From assembly GCA_964551985.1 (NCBI GenBank), contig CAZKFG010000038.1, forward strand, positions 1 through 23,538: DNA of 23,538 bases, written 5' to 3'. The notes beneath the pieces are model-generated. The model was not told where the DNA came from, did no database searches, and was given only the letters and a program-made list of their open reading frames with translations. This DNA is from CAZKFG01 sp964551985 (GTDB taxonomy: Bacteria; Bacillota; Negativicutes; Acidaminococcales; JAISLQ01). The translations under genes and the position numbers were made by a program. This document shows positions 6,429-14,585 of the stretch, piece by piece (within the stretch, counting starts at the first letter, position 1; each line of letters begins with the position of its first letter).

Positions 6429-7292
6429 TTACTTGCCTCCTTTAGGTAATTTTTTAAGTATTTGTTCTGTAAGTTGTTCTTTTGTCAAACAGCTTTTTTC
6501 TATATCAAATCCGTGTTCATTTAAGCAATCTATAAGTGATATTATATCCGGAACGTCTACGCCCGCTGTTTGCAATTGTTGTTTATTGTCTGTAAAAATT
6601 TTCTCCGGTTTATCATCGATAATTATTTTGCCACCATACATTACAAGAAGGCGATTGGATAATTCTATCGCTTCTTCCATGCTGTGAGTAACTAAAATAA
6701 CCGATATATTGCTTTTTTTGTACAGATTTTTTATTTCGTCATAAAATAAATTGCGCATCAAAGGATCTAGTCCTGCTGTTGGTTCATCTAAAATTAAATA
6801 ATCTGGTTGCATAGCTATAACACCTGCAATTGCAACCCTTCTCATTTGCCCGCCACTTAGCTGAAAGGGAGATCGACTACCAATTTCTGAAACGTCCATA
6901 CCAACAAATTCCAGCGCTTTTGTCACTCGCTCTTGTACTTGTTGTTCGTCCAGTTCAAAATTTCTCGGTCCAAAAGCTACATCATCAAAAACCGTTTCAG
7001 CAAACAGTTGGTGTTCGGGATATTGAAATACAATACCTACTTTCCTTTTAGCCATCTGGGCTTTATGATTTTTTTGTAGTATATCAATATCATCTATTGT
7101 TATTTCACCTTTATCAGGTGTTATAAGTCCACTTATATGCTGGACAAGTGTTGTCTTTCCTGAACCCGAGTGCCCGATTATAGCAACAAATTCGCCTTTT
7201 TTTATTTCTAAACTTACATCATCTAAGGCAAGTTGTTCATAAGGAGTTTTTTTCATATATGTGTATGATAGATTTTGTATAACTATTGACAT
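6429..7292 (-). CDS. ecfA2: ECF transporter ATP-binding protein EcfA2
   Basis: One of the two ABC ATPases of the ECF module. The 287-aa product has Walker A GHSGSGKTT (40-48), Q-loop FQYPEHQLF (89-97), signature LSGGQ (145-149), Walker B LILDEP (166-171) with catalytic Glu170, and switch His203. The Q-loop form and the ending with an extended helical C-terminus fit EcfA2. The start overlaps the end of ecfA1 by 10 nt, and AAGGAG lies 14 nt upstream within ecfA1, suggesting coupled translation. All catalytic residues are intact. Confidence 0.95.
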   Translation of the reverse strand: MSIVIQNLSYTYMKKTPYEQLALDDVSLEIKKGEFVAIIGHSGSGKTTLVQHISGLITPDKGEITIDDIDILQKNHKAQMAKRKVGIVFQYPEHQLFAETVFDDVAFGPRNFELDEQQVQERVTKALEFVGMDVSEIGSRSPFQLSGGQMRRVAIAGVIAMQPDYLILDEPTAGLDPLMRNLFYDEIKNLYKKSNISVILVTHSMEEAIELSNRLLVMYGGKIIIDDKPEKIFTDNKQQLQTAGVDVPDIISLIDCLNEHGFDIEKSCLTKEQLTEQILKKLPKGGK

Positions 7293-8116
7293 AATGCTTG
7301 AGCCAACTCCTTATTATTAATAATTGCCGGAAGATTTAGTCCTTTTTCGTTTAAATTCTTGGCTATTTGTGCAGCTAATGGAACATCCAGTCCTATTTGT
7401 TTTATCTTATCTACTTGGCAAAAAACCTCTTTTGGCGTTCCTTGCATTGCTATACTACCTTTATCCATTACTATAACCCTATCTGCCAATGCTGCCTCTT
7501 GCATAAAATGAGTTATGTATATTATTGTTATGCCTTTTTGTTTGTTTAACTCAAGCACAGTCGCTAAAACTTCTTTTCTGCCAACAGGGTCAAGCATTGC
7601 TGTAGGTTCATCAAAAATCATACATGTTGGCTCTAGCGCAAGTACTCCCGCAATAGCTATGCGCTGTTTTTGTCCACCGCTTAACATATGCGGAGCTTGG
7701 TTTTTGTATTCTAACATTTTTACAACACCTAGGGCATAGTCTACCCGCTGGCGAATTTTCTCCGGTGGCATACCAATATTTTCTGGTCCAAAAGCTACAT
7801 CTTCTTCTACTATTGCCGCAACTATTTGGTTGTCTGGATTTTGAAATACCATTCCAACATTTTGGCGTATTTTTAGCGAGTTTTCTTCTTTGTTGCAATC
7901 TAAATTGCACACTATGCATGTTCCGCTTGTTGGGAGTAATAGTGTGTTAAAGTGTTTGGCAAGTGTTGATTTACCTGAGCCGTTTGTGCCAATAATAGCA
8001 ACAAACTCGCCTTTTTTTATTTCGATATTAATATTTTTTAAAGCTTGCACGCTAGTGTTATCCGCTGTTTGATAATCGTGGCAAAGGTTTCCTGTTTTAA
8101 TAATGTTATCTTGCAT
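7283..8116 (-). CDS. ecfA1: ECF transporter ATP-binding protein EcfA1
   Basis: Partner ATPase of EcfA2. It drives the conformational change of EcfT and the bound S component. From the ATG at 8116 (277 aa) it shows Walker A GTNGSGKST (43-51), Q-loop FQNPDNQIV (91-99), signature LSGGQ (145-149), Walker B MIFDEP (166-171) and switch His203. DEPTAMLDP is the usual EcfA1 form. The ATG at 8116 has AGGAGA close upstream. An in-frame TTG at 8176 overlaps the promoter and is rejected. First gene of the operon. Confidence 0.95.
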   Translation of the reverse strand: MQDNIIKTGNLCHDYQTADNTSVQALKNINIEIKKGEFVAIIGTNGSGKSTLAKHFNTLLLPTSGTCIVCNLDCNKEENSLKIRQNVGMVFQNPDNQIVAAIVEEDVAFGPENIGMPPEKIRQRVDYALGVVKMLEYKNQAPHMLSGGQKQRIAIAGVLALEPTCMIFDEPTAMLDPVGRKEVLATVLELNKQKGITIIYITHFMQEAALADRVIVMDKGSIAMQGTPKEVFCQVDKIKQIGLDVPLAAQIAKNLNEKGLNLPAIINNKELAQALCQ

Positions 8117-8147
8117 TTTTTCTCCTGTTTTTTCTTTACTATTGATT

Positions 8148-8176
8148 ATTGTATAAAGTATTATCGTTATCGTCAA
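8148..8176 (-). promoter_or_regulatory. Promoter of ecfA1-ecfA2-ecfT-truA
   Basis: Minus-strand -35 TTGACG (8171-8176), 17-nt spacer and -10 TACAAT (8148-8153). It lies between the rplQ terminator and the ecfA1 ribosome binding site, so the ECF operon is transcribed separately from the ribosomal superoperon. Confidence 0.8.
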
Positions 8177-8210
8177 GTATTATATTGGTTTACCTTTTTT
8201 ATAAGTAAAG

Positions 8211-8240
8211 AAAAAATAAAAGGCGACAATTATTGCCGCC
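8211..8240 (-). terminator. Intrinsic terminator of the S10-spc-alpha superoperon
   Basis: The minus strand has an 8-bp stem GGCGGCAA/TTGTCGCC (one G-U pair, 3-nt loop, plus positions 8222-8240), followed at once by TTTTATTTTTT (8221-8211). It begins 9 nt after the rplQ stop codon. Confidence 0.9.
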
Positions 8241-8249
8241 CTAAAGCTG

Positions 8250-8588
8250 TTAAACTAATTCAATTATTGCCATTTCAGCGGCATCGCCACGACGTGGTCC
8301 TAGTTTGTATGTACGAGTATAACCGCCTTGACGGTCTTTGTATTTAGGTGCTATTTCGTCAAATAGCTTTTTCACTACTTTTTCGCTCACAAGAAATGAA
8401 AGTGCTTGACGACGAGCGTGCAAATCACCACGTTTTGCCAAGGTAATCATTTTAGCAGAGATTTTGCTTATTTCTTTCGCCTTGACTGCTGTTGTTTCTA
8501 TTTTCTCGTGTGCAAAAAAGGAGGTTACTATGCTGCGAAACAAAGCACGTCTAGCACTTGAGTCGCGACCTAGTTTTCTGTATGCCAT
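8250..8588 (-). CDS. rplQ: 50S ribosomal protein L17
   Basis: L17 lies near the peptide exit tunnel. The 112-aa length is the short bacterial form. MAYRKLGRDSSARRALFR is the family start, and KYKDRQGGYTRTYKLGPRRGDAAEMAIIEL is represented at the end (GGYTR and RRGDAAEMA visible). The ATG has AAGGAGG upstream, overlapping the end of rpoA, 15 nt away. It is the last gene of the superoperon, followed by a terminator. Confidence 0.98.
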   Translation of the reverse strand: MAYRKLGRDSSARRALFRSIVTSFFAHEKIETTAVKAKEISKISAKMITLAKRGDLHARRQALSFLVSEKVVKKLFDEIAPKYKDRQGGYTRTYKLGPRRGDAAEMAIIELV

Positions 8589-8603
8589 TTGCTTTTCCTC
8601 CTT

Positions 8604-9566
8604 TTATTCGTAAAGATTTTCTTTTAGTGCCAAGCCTAAATCGAAAAGTTTCTTTTTAACTTCTTCTAATGATTTGCGTCCAAGGTTACGGACTTTCATC
8701 ATATCGTACTCGGTTTTTTGAGTTAAATCGTTTACTGTGTTTATACCGGCACGTTTTAAGCAGTTATGTGAACGAACTGACAAATCAAGGTCATCAATAG
8801 TCATGTTCAAAACGCTTGTAGTAGTTTCTACTTCTTCTGCGGTTATATTGTCAAATTTGCTGTGGAGTCTGTCTGTTGCTGTTCCAAGCTCTTGGAATAT
8901 ACGCAGATAACCCATGAGTATTTCGGCAGCTTGACTAACAGCATCACCAGGTGATATGCTGCCATCTGTCCAAACTTCTAGTGTCAGCTTGTCGTAGTCT
9001 GTTACGTTGCCAACACGTGTGTCTGTTACACCGAATTTTACTCTGGTTATTGGTGAATAAATACTATCTATTGGGATAACGCCAATAGCGTGATCTGATT
9101 GTTTGTTTTTTTCTGAAGATATGTAGCCTGTACCTTGTGATACATACATTTCTATATTAAGACGTGCACCATCATCTAGTGTTGCTATTACAAGGTCTGG
9201 GTTTAGTACTTCTATGTCACTGCCTGTTTTGATGTCAGCAGCGGTTACTGTTTGCTCGCCTTCGGCTTGGATACGGATTATTTTGGGGTCATTTGTATGT
9301 GTTTTAAGGCACAGTTCTTTAATGTTCAAAATAATATCTGTAACATCCTCTTTAACGCCGGGGATAGTGGAAAATTCATGTAAAACTCCATCTATTTTTA
9401 TCGCAGTAACTGCAGCGCCAGGCAAAGATGACAAGAGTACACGACGTAAACTGTTACCAAGTGTTATGCCATAACCACGTTCTAGTGGTTCCCAGATAAA
9501 TTTGCCATAGCGTCCGTCTTCACTAATTTCTGATATTATCATTTTAGGTTTTTCTATTTCTATCAT
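8604..9566 (-). CDS. rpoA: DNA-directed RNA polymerase subunit alpha
   Basis: Alpha dimerises to start RNA polymerase assembly, and its C-terminal domain contacts UP elements and activators. The 320-aa protein has the N-terminal assembly domain with FIWEPLERGYGITLGNSLRR (23-42). A linker around 235-250 leads to a helix-hairpin-helix C-terminal domain with LSVRSHNCLKRAGI and VRNLGRKSLEEVKKKL. The ATG has a GGGGG site. It lies 63 nt after rpsD, the longest gap inside the superoperon, and 15 nt before rplQ. Confidence 0.98.
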   Translation of the reverse strand: MIEIEKPKMIISEISEDGRYGKFIWEPLERGYGITLGNSLRRVLLSSLPGAAVTAIKIDGVLHEFSTIPGVKEDVTDIILNIKELCLKTHTNDPKIIRIQAEGEQTVTAADIKTGSDIEVLNPDLVIATLDDGARLNIEMYVSQGTGYISSEKNKQSDHAIGVIPIDSIYSPITRVKFGVTDTRVGNVTDYDKLTLEVWTDGSISPGDAVSQAAEILMGYLRIFQELGTATDRLHSKFDNITAEEVETTTSVLNMTIDDLDLSVRSHNCLKRAGINTVNDLTQKTEYDMMKVRNLGRKSLEEVKKKLFDLGLALKENLYE

Positions 9567-9629
9567 GAAAACCCCCTGTTTTTAAATACGTATTTTGTTT
9601 ACGTTAAATTTTAGTTGAAAGAGGGTAGA

Positions 9630-10220
9630 TTATTTTGAATATAATTCTACGATTAAGTGTTCAGCAATTGGAACATCAATCTCTTCACGTACTGGCAGGC
9701 GATCTACTGTACCAACCATTTTGCCTTTGTCGTAGCTGAGCCAAGCAGGTGTAGCATGATTGCCATTTTCTACTACGGCTTTAAAATATTCACTTTGTCT
9801 GCTTGTTTCTTTGATGCTTATAACATCGCCTGCTTTAATAAGGGCTGATGCGATGTTTAAAGATCTACCATTGACAAGTATATGACCATGGGAAACAAGT
9901 TGTCTTGATTGTCTACGTGTTGTAGCTAGACCTAGACGAAATATTACGTTGTCTATTCTGCGCTCTAAAAGAGTTAAAAGGTTTTCACCTGTAACTCCAG
10001 CCATTTTTTTGGCTTTTTCATAGTAGCGTCTAAATGGTCTTTCTAAGACACCATATATAAATTTAGCTTTTTGTTTTTCTCTTAGTTGTAAACCATATTC
10101 GCTCATTTTTTTGTTAGAACGTTTTGGTTGACGACTGGATTGTTTTGTCAAACCAACAATACCAGGCTCTAAACCAAGTGATCTGCATCTTTTGATTGCA
10201 GGAGCTCTATCAATTGCCAT
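9630..10220 (-). CDS. rpsD: 30S ribosomal protein S4, form without zinc
   Basis: S4 is a primary 16S rRNA binder that nucleates small-subunit assembly. The 196-aa protein has KRCRSLGLEP at the start instead of a four-cysteine zinc knuckle, so it is the zinc-free (C-minus) form. The central block EKQKAKFIYGVLERPFRRYYEKA and the S4 RNA-binding domain (LLERRIDNVIFRLG, then RRQSRQLVSHGHILVNG, about 88-130) are clear. It sits between rpsK and rpoA as in many clostridial genomes, unlike Bacillus subtilis where rpsD is elsewhere. In several bacteria S4 represses its own operon; no S4 site is evident here. Confidence 0.97.
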   Translation of the reverse strand: MAIDRAPAIKRCRSLGLEPGIVGLTKQSSRQPKRSNKKMSEYGLQLREKQKAKFIYGVLERPFRRYYEKAKKMAGVTGENLLTLLERRIDNVIFRLGLATTRRQSRQLVSHGHILVNGRSLNIASALIKAGDVISIKETSRQSEYFKAVVENGNHATPAWLSYDKGKMVGTVDRLPVREEIDVPIAEHLIVELYSK

Positions 10221-10238
10221 CTATTTTATACCTCCTAA

Positions 10239-10634
10239 TTAAACTCTTCTGCGTTTGGGTGGACGACAACCGTTATGTGGGATTGGTGTAACGTCCTTAA
10301 TTGAATTTACTTCCAAACCAGTAGCCTGCAGGGAACGGATGGCTGCTTCACGACCAGCTCCTGGGCCTTTTACGAACACTTCGACTTGTTTTAAGCCATG
10401 TTCCATAGCTGCTTTGGCAGCTTGTTCTGCTGCCATTTGTGCAGCAAAAGGTGTGCTTTTGCGTGATCCGCGAAAGCCTAGCCCTCCTGAACTTGCCCAA
10501 CTAATAGCGTTTCCTTTAACATCTGTTATTGTGATAATAGTATTGTTAAAAGTCGAGCGGATATGGGCTACTCCATGTTCAATGTTTTTGCGTTCTTTAC
10601 GTTTTGTACGAACAACTTTTTTTGCGGCAACCAC
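10239..10634 (-). CDS. rpsK: 30S ribosomal protein S11
   Basis: S11 lies in the platform of the small subunit near the E-site and the 3' end of 16S rRNA. The 131-aa product shows GVAHIRSTFNNTIITITD, SSGGLGFRGSRKSTPFAAQ and the ending DVTPIPHNGCRPPKRRRV. The start codon is GTG at 10632-10634, with GGAGG 10 nt upstream and no in-frame ATG that fits the family start. Its gap from rpsM is 25 nt. Confidence 0.98.
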   Translation of the reverse strand: MVAAKKVVRTKRKERKNIEHGVAHIRSTFNNTIITITDVKGNAISWASSGGLGFRGSRKSTPFAAQMAAEQAAKAAMEHGLKQVEVFVKGPGAGREAAIRSLQATGLEVNSIKDVTPIPHNGCRPPKRRRV

Positions 10635-10659
10635 TAAAAAAATCCCTCCTTTTTACTGC

Positions 10660-11028
10660 CTATTTTCTTTTCGCACCTGCTGTACGTTTTGGTCCTTTGC
10701 GTGTGCGAGCATTATTTTTTGTGTTTTGACCTCTAACTGGTAAACCCATACGATGACGACGACCACGGTACGAACCAATTTCAATCAAACGTTTGATGTT
10801 TAATGATTCTTCACGTCTTAAGTCACCTTCGGTTTTGTAATCACGGTCGATTGTCTCACGAAGTTTTGCTATTTCTTCTTCTGTTAAATCTCTAACTCTT
10901 GTGTCAGGATTTATTTTTGTTTGCTCTAAAATTTTCTTGGACAAGGTAAGACCTATACCATAAATGTATGGTAATGCATATTCTATACGCTTGTCTCTTG
11001 GCAAGTCAACGCCAGAAATACGTGCCAT
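10660..11028 (-). CDS. rpsM: 30S ribosomal protein S13
   Basis: S13 is in the head of the small subunit and forms bridges to the large subunit. The 122-aa protein begins MARISGVDLPRDKRIEYAL, contains YIYGIGLTLSKKIL and the conserved GSYRGRRHRMGLPVRGQ, and ends in a basic tail (RTRKGPKRTAGAKRK). The ATG has an AGGAGG-type site. Classical position between rpmJ and rpsK. Confidence 0.98.
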   Translation of the reverse strand: MARISGVDLPRDKRIEYALPYIYGIGLTLSKKILEQTKINPDTRVRDLTEEEIAKLRETIDRDYKTEGDLRREESLNIKRLIEIGSYRGRRHRMGLPVRGQNTKNNARTRKGPKRTAGAKRK

Positions 11029-11046
11029 TAAGAAAATACCTCCTTA

Positions 11047-11160
11047 TCAGCCTTGTTTTTGTTTATGTTTAGGATTTTCACAGATAACCATTACGTTACC
11101 TTTCCTTTTTATTACTTTGCATTTTTCGCAAATAGGTTTGACAGATGGTCTAACCTTCAT
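11047..11160 (-). CDS. rpmJ: 50S ribosomal protein L36, zinc type
   Basis: A 37-aa protein starting MKVRPSVKPICEKCKVI and ending ENPKHKQKQG. Zinc ligands Cys11, Cys14, Cys27 and His32 are all present, so this is the zinc-binding form. The ATG at 11160 has AGGAGG (11169-11174) 8 nt upstream. It lies between infA and rpsM, the normal place. A small stem-loop precedes its ribosome binding site. Confidence 0.97.
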   Translation of the reverse strand: MKVRPSVKPICEKCKVIKRKGNVMVICENPKHKQKQG

Positions 11161-11178
11161 GTTGTAAACCTCCTAATA

Positions 11179-11198
11179 AGGTTAATGTTATTTAACCT
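11179..11198 (-). other. Small stem-loop upstream of rpmJ
   Basis: A perfect 7-bp inverted repeat AGGTTAA/TTAACCT with a 6-nt loop lies between the infA stop codon and the rpmJ ribosome binding site, 4 nt from the latter. No T-run follows on the minus strand, so it is not an ordinary terminator. Role unknown. Confidence 0.4.
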
Positions 11199-11205
11199 AT
11201 AAAAG

Positions 11206-11424
11206 TTATTTAAAGCGGTATGTTATCCGCCCTCTATTTAGGTCGTACGGTGTAAGCTCTACGGTTACTTTATCGCCAGGTAAAATTTTGATAAAATTCA
11301 TACGAATTTTACCAGATATATGAGCTAGTATTATGTGCCCATTTTCCAATTTCACCTGAAACATTGCGTTAGGTAGTGCTTCTACAATTGTTCCTTCGAC
11401 TTCTATAGCGTCTTGTTTGGCCAT
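11206..11424 (-). CDS. infA: Translation initiation factor IF-1
   Basis: IF-1 binds the A-site region of the 30S subunit during initiation. From the ATG at 11424 the product is 72 aa, the standard length, beginning MAKQDAIEVEGTIVEALPNA and ending DLNRGRITYRFK, with the OB-fold motif HISGKIRMNFIKILPGD. An ATG four codons upstream (11436) directly abuts the GGAGG site and is unlikely; the chosen ATG is 12 nt from it. Located between map and rpmJ. Confidence 0.97.
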   Translation of the reverse strand: MAKQDAIEVEGTIVEALPNAMFQVKLENGHIILAHISGKIRMNFIKILPGDKVTVELTPYDLNRGRITYRFK

Positions 11425-11462
11425 TTTTCGTCGCATCCTCCTTGTGCTTTTTAAACATACTA

Positions 11463-12209
11463 TTATAAAGTTGTTAGTATTTTAGGACCACTATCTGTTA
11501 TAGCTACAGTATGTTCAAAGTGTGCAGATGGTTTTCCATCTAGTGTTACGACTGTCCAATCGTCACCTAATGTTTTTACTTTATAGGTTCCTAAATTGAT
11601 CATTGGCTCAATAGCTAAAACCATCCCGGCTTTTAAAAGCGGTCCTTCATTAGCCGGTCCAAAGTTTGGTATTTGTGGTGGTTCGTGCATATTTTTTCCA
11701 ATTCCGTGCCCTACATAATCTTGCACTATACCAAAGCCATAGCTTTGCACATGTGCCTGTATTGCGTGAGATACTGCGCCAAGTCTGTTGCCAACTACAG
11801 CTTTTTCTATCCCTTTGTATAAAGATTGTTCTGTAACTGTAAGTAACTCTTGCACTTGATCACTTATCTTACCAACCGGAAAGGTATATGCTGCATCTCC
11901 ATTGTAATCGTCTTTTAGCACACCAACATCTACGCTTACAATATCGCCTTCTTTGAGTTTTTGTTTGCCAGGTATGCCGTGTACTACCTGACTGTTGACA
12001 GATGTACAGATATGTCCCGGAAAACCATATAGCCCTTTAAAAGCAGGTATTGCACCTTGTTTTACAATGGCATCGCGAGCGATTATATCAAGATAGTCAG
12101 TTGTTATACCAGGTTTTACTGCTTTACCAATTTCTTGTAATGCCAGTGCAACTATTCGACCAGCTTCTTGCATTAATTGTATTTCACTAGCCGACTTTAA
12201 AATTATCAT
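11463..12209 (-). CDS. map: Methionine aminopeptidase, type I
   Basis: Removes the initiator methionine from nascent proteins after deformylation. The 248-aa protein has all expected metal ligands: Asp94 (VSVDVG), Asp105 (YNGDAAYTF), His168 (VGHGIG), Glu201 (AIEPM) and Glu232 (FEHTVA), plus active-site histidines His78 and His175. It lacks the N-terminal SH3-binding extension seen in some type I enzymes. The ATG is 2 nt after the adk stop, implying coupled translation. Position between adk and infA is typical of Bacillota. Confidence 0.97.
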   Translation of the reverse strand: MIILKSASEIQLMQEAGRIVALALQEIGKAVKPGITTDYLDIIARDAIVKQGAIPAFKGLYGFPGHICTSVNSQVVHGIPGKQKLKEGDIVSVDVGVLKDDYNGDAAYTFPVGKISDQVQELLTVTEQSLYKGIEKAVVGNRLGAVSHAIQAHVQSYGFGIVQDYVGHGIGKNMHEPPQIPNFGPANEGPLLKAGMVLAIEPMINLGTYKVKTLGDDWTVVTLDGKPSAHFEHTVAITDSGPKILTTL

Positions 12210-12211
12210 AT

Positions 12212-12859
12212 TTATTTACCGTCCAAGTTTTCAACAATATCTGAAAAAACTTTGTTTATTTCTTGCAGTCCGTCTATTTTTATATACAGACCTTGTTTAG
12301 AATAATATTCGATAAGCGGTTTTGTTTGGCTTTTATATACTTCTAAACGATTTTTTACTGTTTCTTCTTTGTCGTCGTCTCTTTGATAAAGTGCCCCTCC
12401 GCATTTATCACAAATGTTTTGTGCTTTGGGTGGGTTGTATTTTATATGATATGTTGCACCACAAGCTTTGCATATGCGTCTGCCTGTTATTCTGTCTACT
12501 AATACATCGTCTGGAACAACTATATCTACTACACCGGTTAATTTTATATCTAGTTGTTGTAATATTTCGTCTAACGCTTTGGCTTGTTCTGATGTTCTTG
12601 GAAATCCGTCAAGTAAAAATCCTTTTTTTATTTGTGGATTGCTCAAGCTTTCGCGAACTATGCCTATTGTTACAACATCAGGAACGAGTTGACCCGAGTC
12701 CATATAGCGTTTGGCTTCTTTGCCAAGTTCAGTGCCTTGCTTTACAGCTGCTCTGAACATATCGCCTGTTGAAACGTGTGCTACGTTATATTTTTCAACT
12801 AGTTTTTCTGCTTGGGTGCCTTTGCCTGCGCCAGGTGGTCCCATTATTAGTATGTGCAT
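12212..12859 (-). CDS. adk: Adenylate kinase with zinc-type lid
   Basis: Interconverts ATP plus AMP and two ADP. The 215-aa protein has P-loop GPPGAGKGT (7-15), STGDMFR in the AMP-binding region, and GFPRT (85-89). The lid carries Cys130, Cys133, Cys150 and Cys153 in two CxxC pairs, the zinc-binding arrangement common in Gram-positive bacteria. The ATG lies 12 nt after the secY stop with a GGGG-type site. Standard secY-adk-map order. Confidence 0.98.
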   Translation of the reverse strand: MHILIMGPPGAGKGTQAEKLVEKYNVAHVSTGDMFRAAVKQGTELGKEAKRYMDSGQLVPDVVTIGIVRESLSNPQIKKGFLLDGFPRTSEQAKALDEILQQLDIKLTGVVDIVVPDDVLVDRITGRRICKACGATYHIKYNPPKAQNICDKCGGALYQRDDDKEETVKNRLEVYKSQTKPLIEYYSKQGLYIKIDGLQEINKVFSDIVENLDGK

Positions 12860-12871
12860 TGTTGTCGCCCC

Positions 12872-14128
12872 CTATTTCATGAAGCCTTGATAATGACGCA
12901 TCAAAACGAGTGACTCTATCTGTTTCATTGTATCAAGTGCTACACCAACGACAATAAGTAGTGCCGTACCGCCAAAATATACACCTTGTATGTTTGTTAT
13001 ATAAACTACAAAGTTTGGCATTATTGCAATTAAAGCTAAGAATATTGCCCCGGCTAAATTTATACGCGTCATTATTCTTTGTAAGTAATCTGTAGTTGGT
13101 TTACCAGGTCTAATTCCTGGGATAAAACCACCATATTTTTTCATGTTTTCTGACATTTCAGGTATATTCATTGTTATTTCTGAGTAAAAATAGGTAAACC
13201 CTATTATCAAGATCACATACAATATTGTTTGCAGAGGTGTTCCCCATGCAAACCAACTTGCAACTGTTTTTACCCATTCAACATTAACAAATTGTCCGAT
13301 TGTTGTAGGAAACATTAAAACTGATGAAGCAAAAATGATTGGAATAACACCTGCTTGGTTTACCTTTAAAGGTATATAGCTCGTGTGACCACCATACATT
13401 TTTCTGCCAACAACTCTTTTAGCATAATGTACTGCAACTTTTCTCATTCCTTGTTGTATAGCAATAACAAAAACTATCATCGCCATTGCTATTACTGCAA
13501 ACAAAATTACATTTAAAATACTTATTGTACCTGCCATTAAGTATTGATAAATTACTGATAATCCTTCCGGAAGTCTTGAAATTACGCCTGCAAAAATTAT
13601 AAGTGAAATTCCGTTTCCAATACCTTTTTCTGTGATTTGTTCGCCAATCCACATTAAAAGCACTGTACCTGCTGTTAAAACTATAGCAACAAGCATAATA
13701 TTAAAAAAGCTTGGGTTGTGCATTGCACTTCTGATACCATAAGCCATACCAACAGCTTGGAAAAAACCTAGACCAACTGTGCCATATCTTGTATATTGAG
13801 CTATCTTTTTACTACCTTCGGCACCTTCTTTTTTTAATTGTTCTAGTCTTGGAATTACTACTGTAAGTAATTGCAAGATAATTGAAGCATTAATATACGG
13901 TGTAATACTCATAGCAAATATAGAAAATTTGCTCAAAGCACCGCCAGAGAATAAATCGAGTAATCCAAACAAATTGCCGCTGGCAAATAATCTTTCAATC
14001 ATTGCTGCATCTATACCTGGGACAGGTATGTATGTACCTATGCGAAAAATTGCAAACATCGCTAGTGTAAAGACTAGTTTTTGTCTAAGTTCTGTAATTC
14101 TAACAATATTAGCTAAAGATGACAGCAA
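12872..14128 (-). CDS. secY: Protein translocase subunit SecY
   Basis: SecY forms the membrane channel for protein export and insertion. The 418-aa protein has hydrophobic segments consistent with ten membrane helices, the first at about 18-36. Recognisable blocks are FRIGTYIPVPGID, the SKFSIFAMSITPYINASI plug/second-helix region and GFIPGIRPGKPT in the late cytoplasmic loop. The start is a TTG (14126-14128) immediately after the rplO stop, with GAGGTG 6 nt upstream inside rplO; the next Met is in the first membrane helix, so TTG is the only start consistent with family length. Confidence 0.97.
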   Translation of the reverse strand: MLSSLANIVRITELRQKLVFTLAMFAIFRIGTYIPVPGIDAAMIERLFASGNLFGLLDLFSGGALSKFSIFAMSITPYINASIILQLLTVVIPRLEQLKKEGAEGSKKIAQYTRYGTVGLGFFQAVGMAYGIRSAMHNPSFFNIMLVAIVLTAGTVLLMWIGEQITEKGIGNGISLIIFAGVISRLPEGLSVIYQYLMAGTISILNVILFAVIAMAMIVFVIAIQQGMRKVAVHYAKRVVGRKMYGGHTSYIPLKVNQAGVIPIIFASSVLMFPTTIGQFVNVEWVKTVASWFAWGTPLQTILYVILIIGFTYFYSEITMNIPEMSENMKKYGGFIPGIRPGKPTTDYLQRIMTRINLAGAIFLALIAIMPNFVVYITNIQGVYFGGTALLIVVGVALDTMKQIESLVLMRHYQGFMK

Positions 14129-14569
14129 CTAAATCACCTCTACTTTTCCGCCAGCCGCATTAATTTTTTCTTGTGCACTTTTAGAAAAGCCCATTGCTTT
14201 GACTGTCAAAGCTTTTGTCAGTTCACCGTTGCCTAATATTCTAACGCCATCGCAAAGTTTTTTGATTAAACCGTATTCAATGAGCAAAATTGGATCAACA
14301 ACAGTATCGTTTTCAAAGCAGTTTAAAGAGCCTACGTTTATTTCTACATACTCTTTACCAAATTTATTGTAAAAACCACGTTTTGGTAGTCTTAAGTAAA
14401 GAGGTCTTTGTCCGCCTTCAAATCCTGGGCGTGTACCGCCACCAGAACGTGAGTTTTGTCCTTTTTGTCCTCTGCCTGATGTTTTGCCAAGCCCTGATCC
14501 TAGACCACGTCCTACGCGAGTACGTTTCTTTTGAGAACCTGGCTGTGGTGATAACTCATGCAACTTCAT
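14129..14569 (-). CDS. rplO: 50S ribosomal protein L15
   Basis: L15 is a late-assembling large-subunit protein with an extended glycine- and arginine-rich N-terminus. The 146-aa product begins MKLHELSPQPGSQKKRTRVG, then GRGLGSGLGKTSGRGQKGQ and GFEGGQRPLYLRLPKRGF. The ATG at 14569 has an AGGAGGT-type site. Its stop codon abuts the TTG of secY, and its last codons contain the secY ribosome binding site. Confidence 0.98.
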   Translation of the reverse strand: MKLHELSPQPGSQKKRTRVGRGLGSGLGKTSGRGQKGQNSRSGGGTRPGFEGGQRPLYLRLPKRGFYNKFGKEYVEINVGSLNCFENDTVVDPILLIEYGLIKKLCDGVRILGNGELTKALTVKAMGFSKSAQEKINAAGGKVEVI

Positions 14570-14585
14570 ACCAGCACCTCCTATC

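Noticed and set aside
7611..7919. Minus-strand frame of 102 codons inside ecfA1
   Set aside because: It is a shifted frame within an intact ABC ATPase gene; the ATPase frame has all motifs.
9584..9595. Palindrome AAATACGTATTT in the rpsD-rpoA gap
   Set aside because: Short and AT-rich, with no matching promoter elements or second copy; not enough to call an operator.
10255..10743. Open frame of 162 codons on the plus strand opposite rpsK and rpsM
   Set aside because: Antisense to conserved genes, with no recognisable product or plus-strand promoter.
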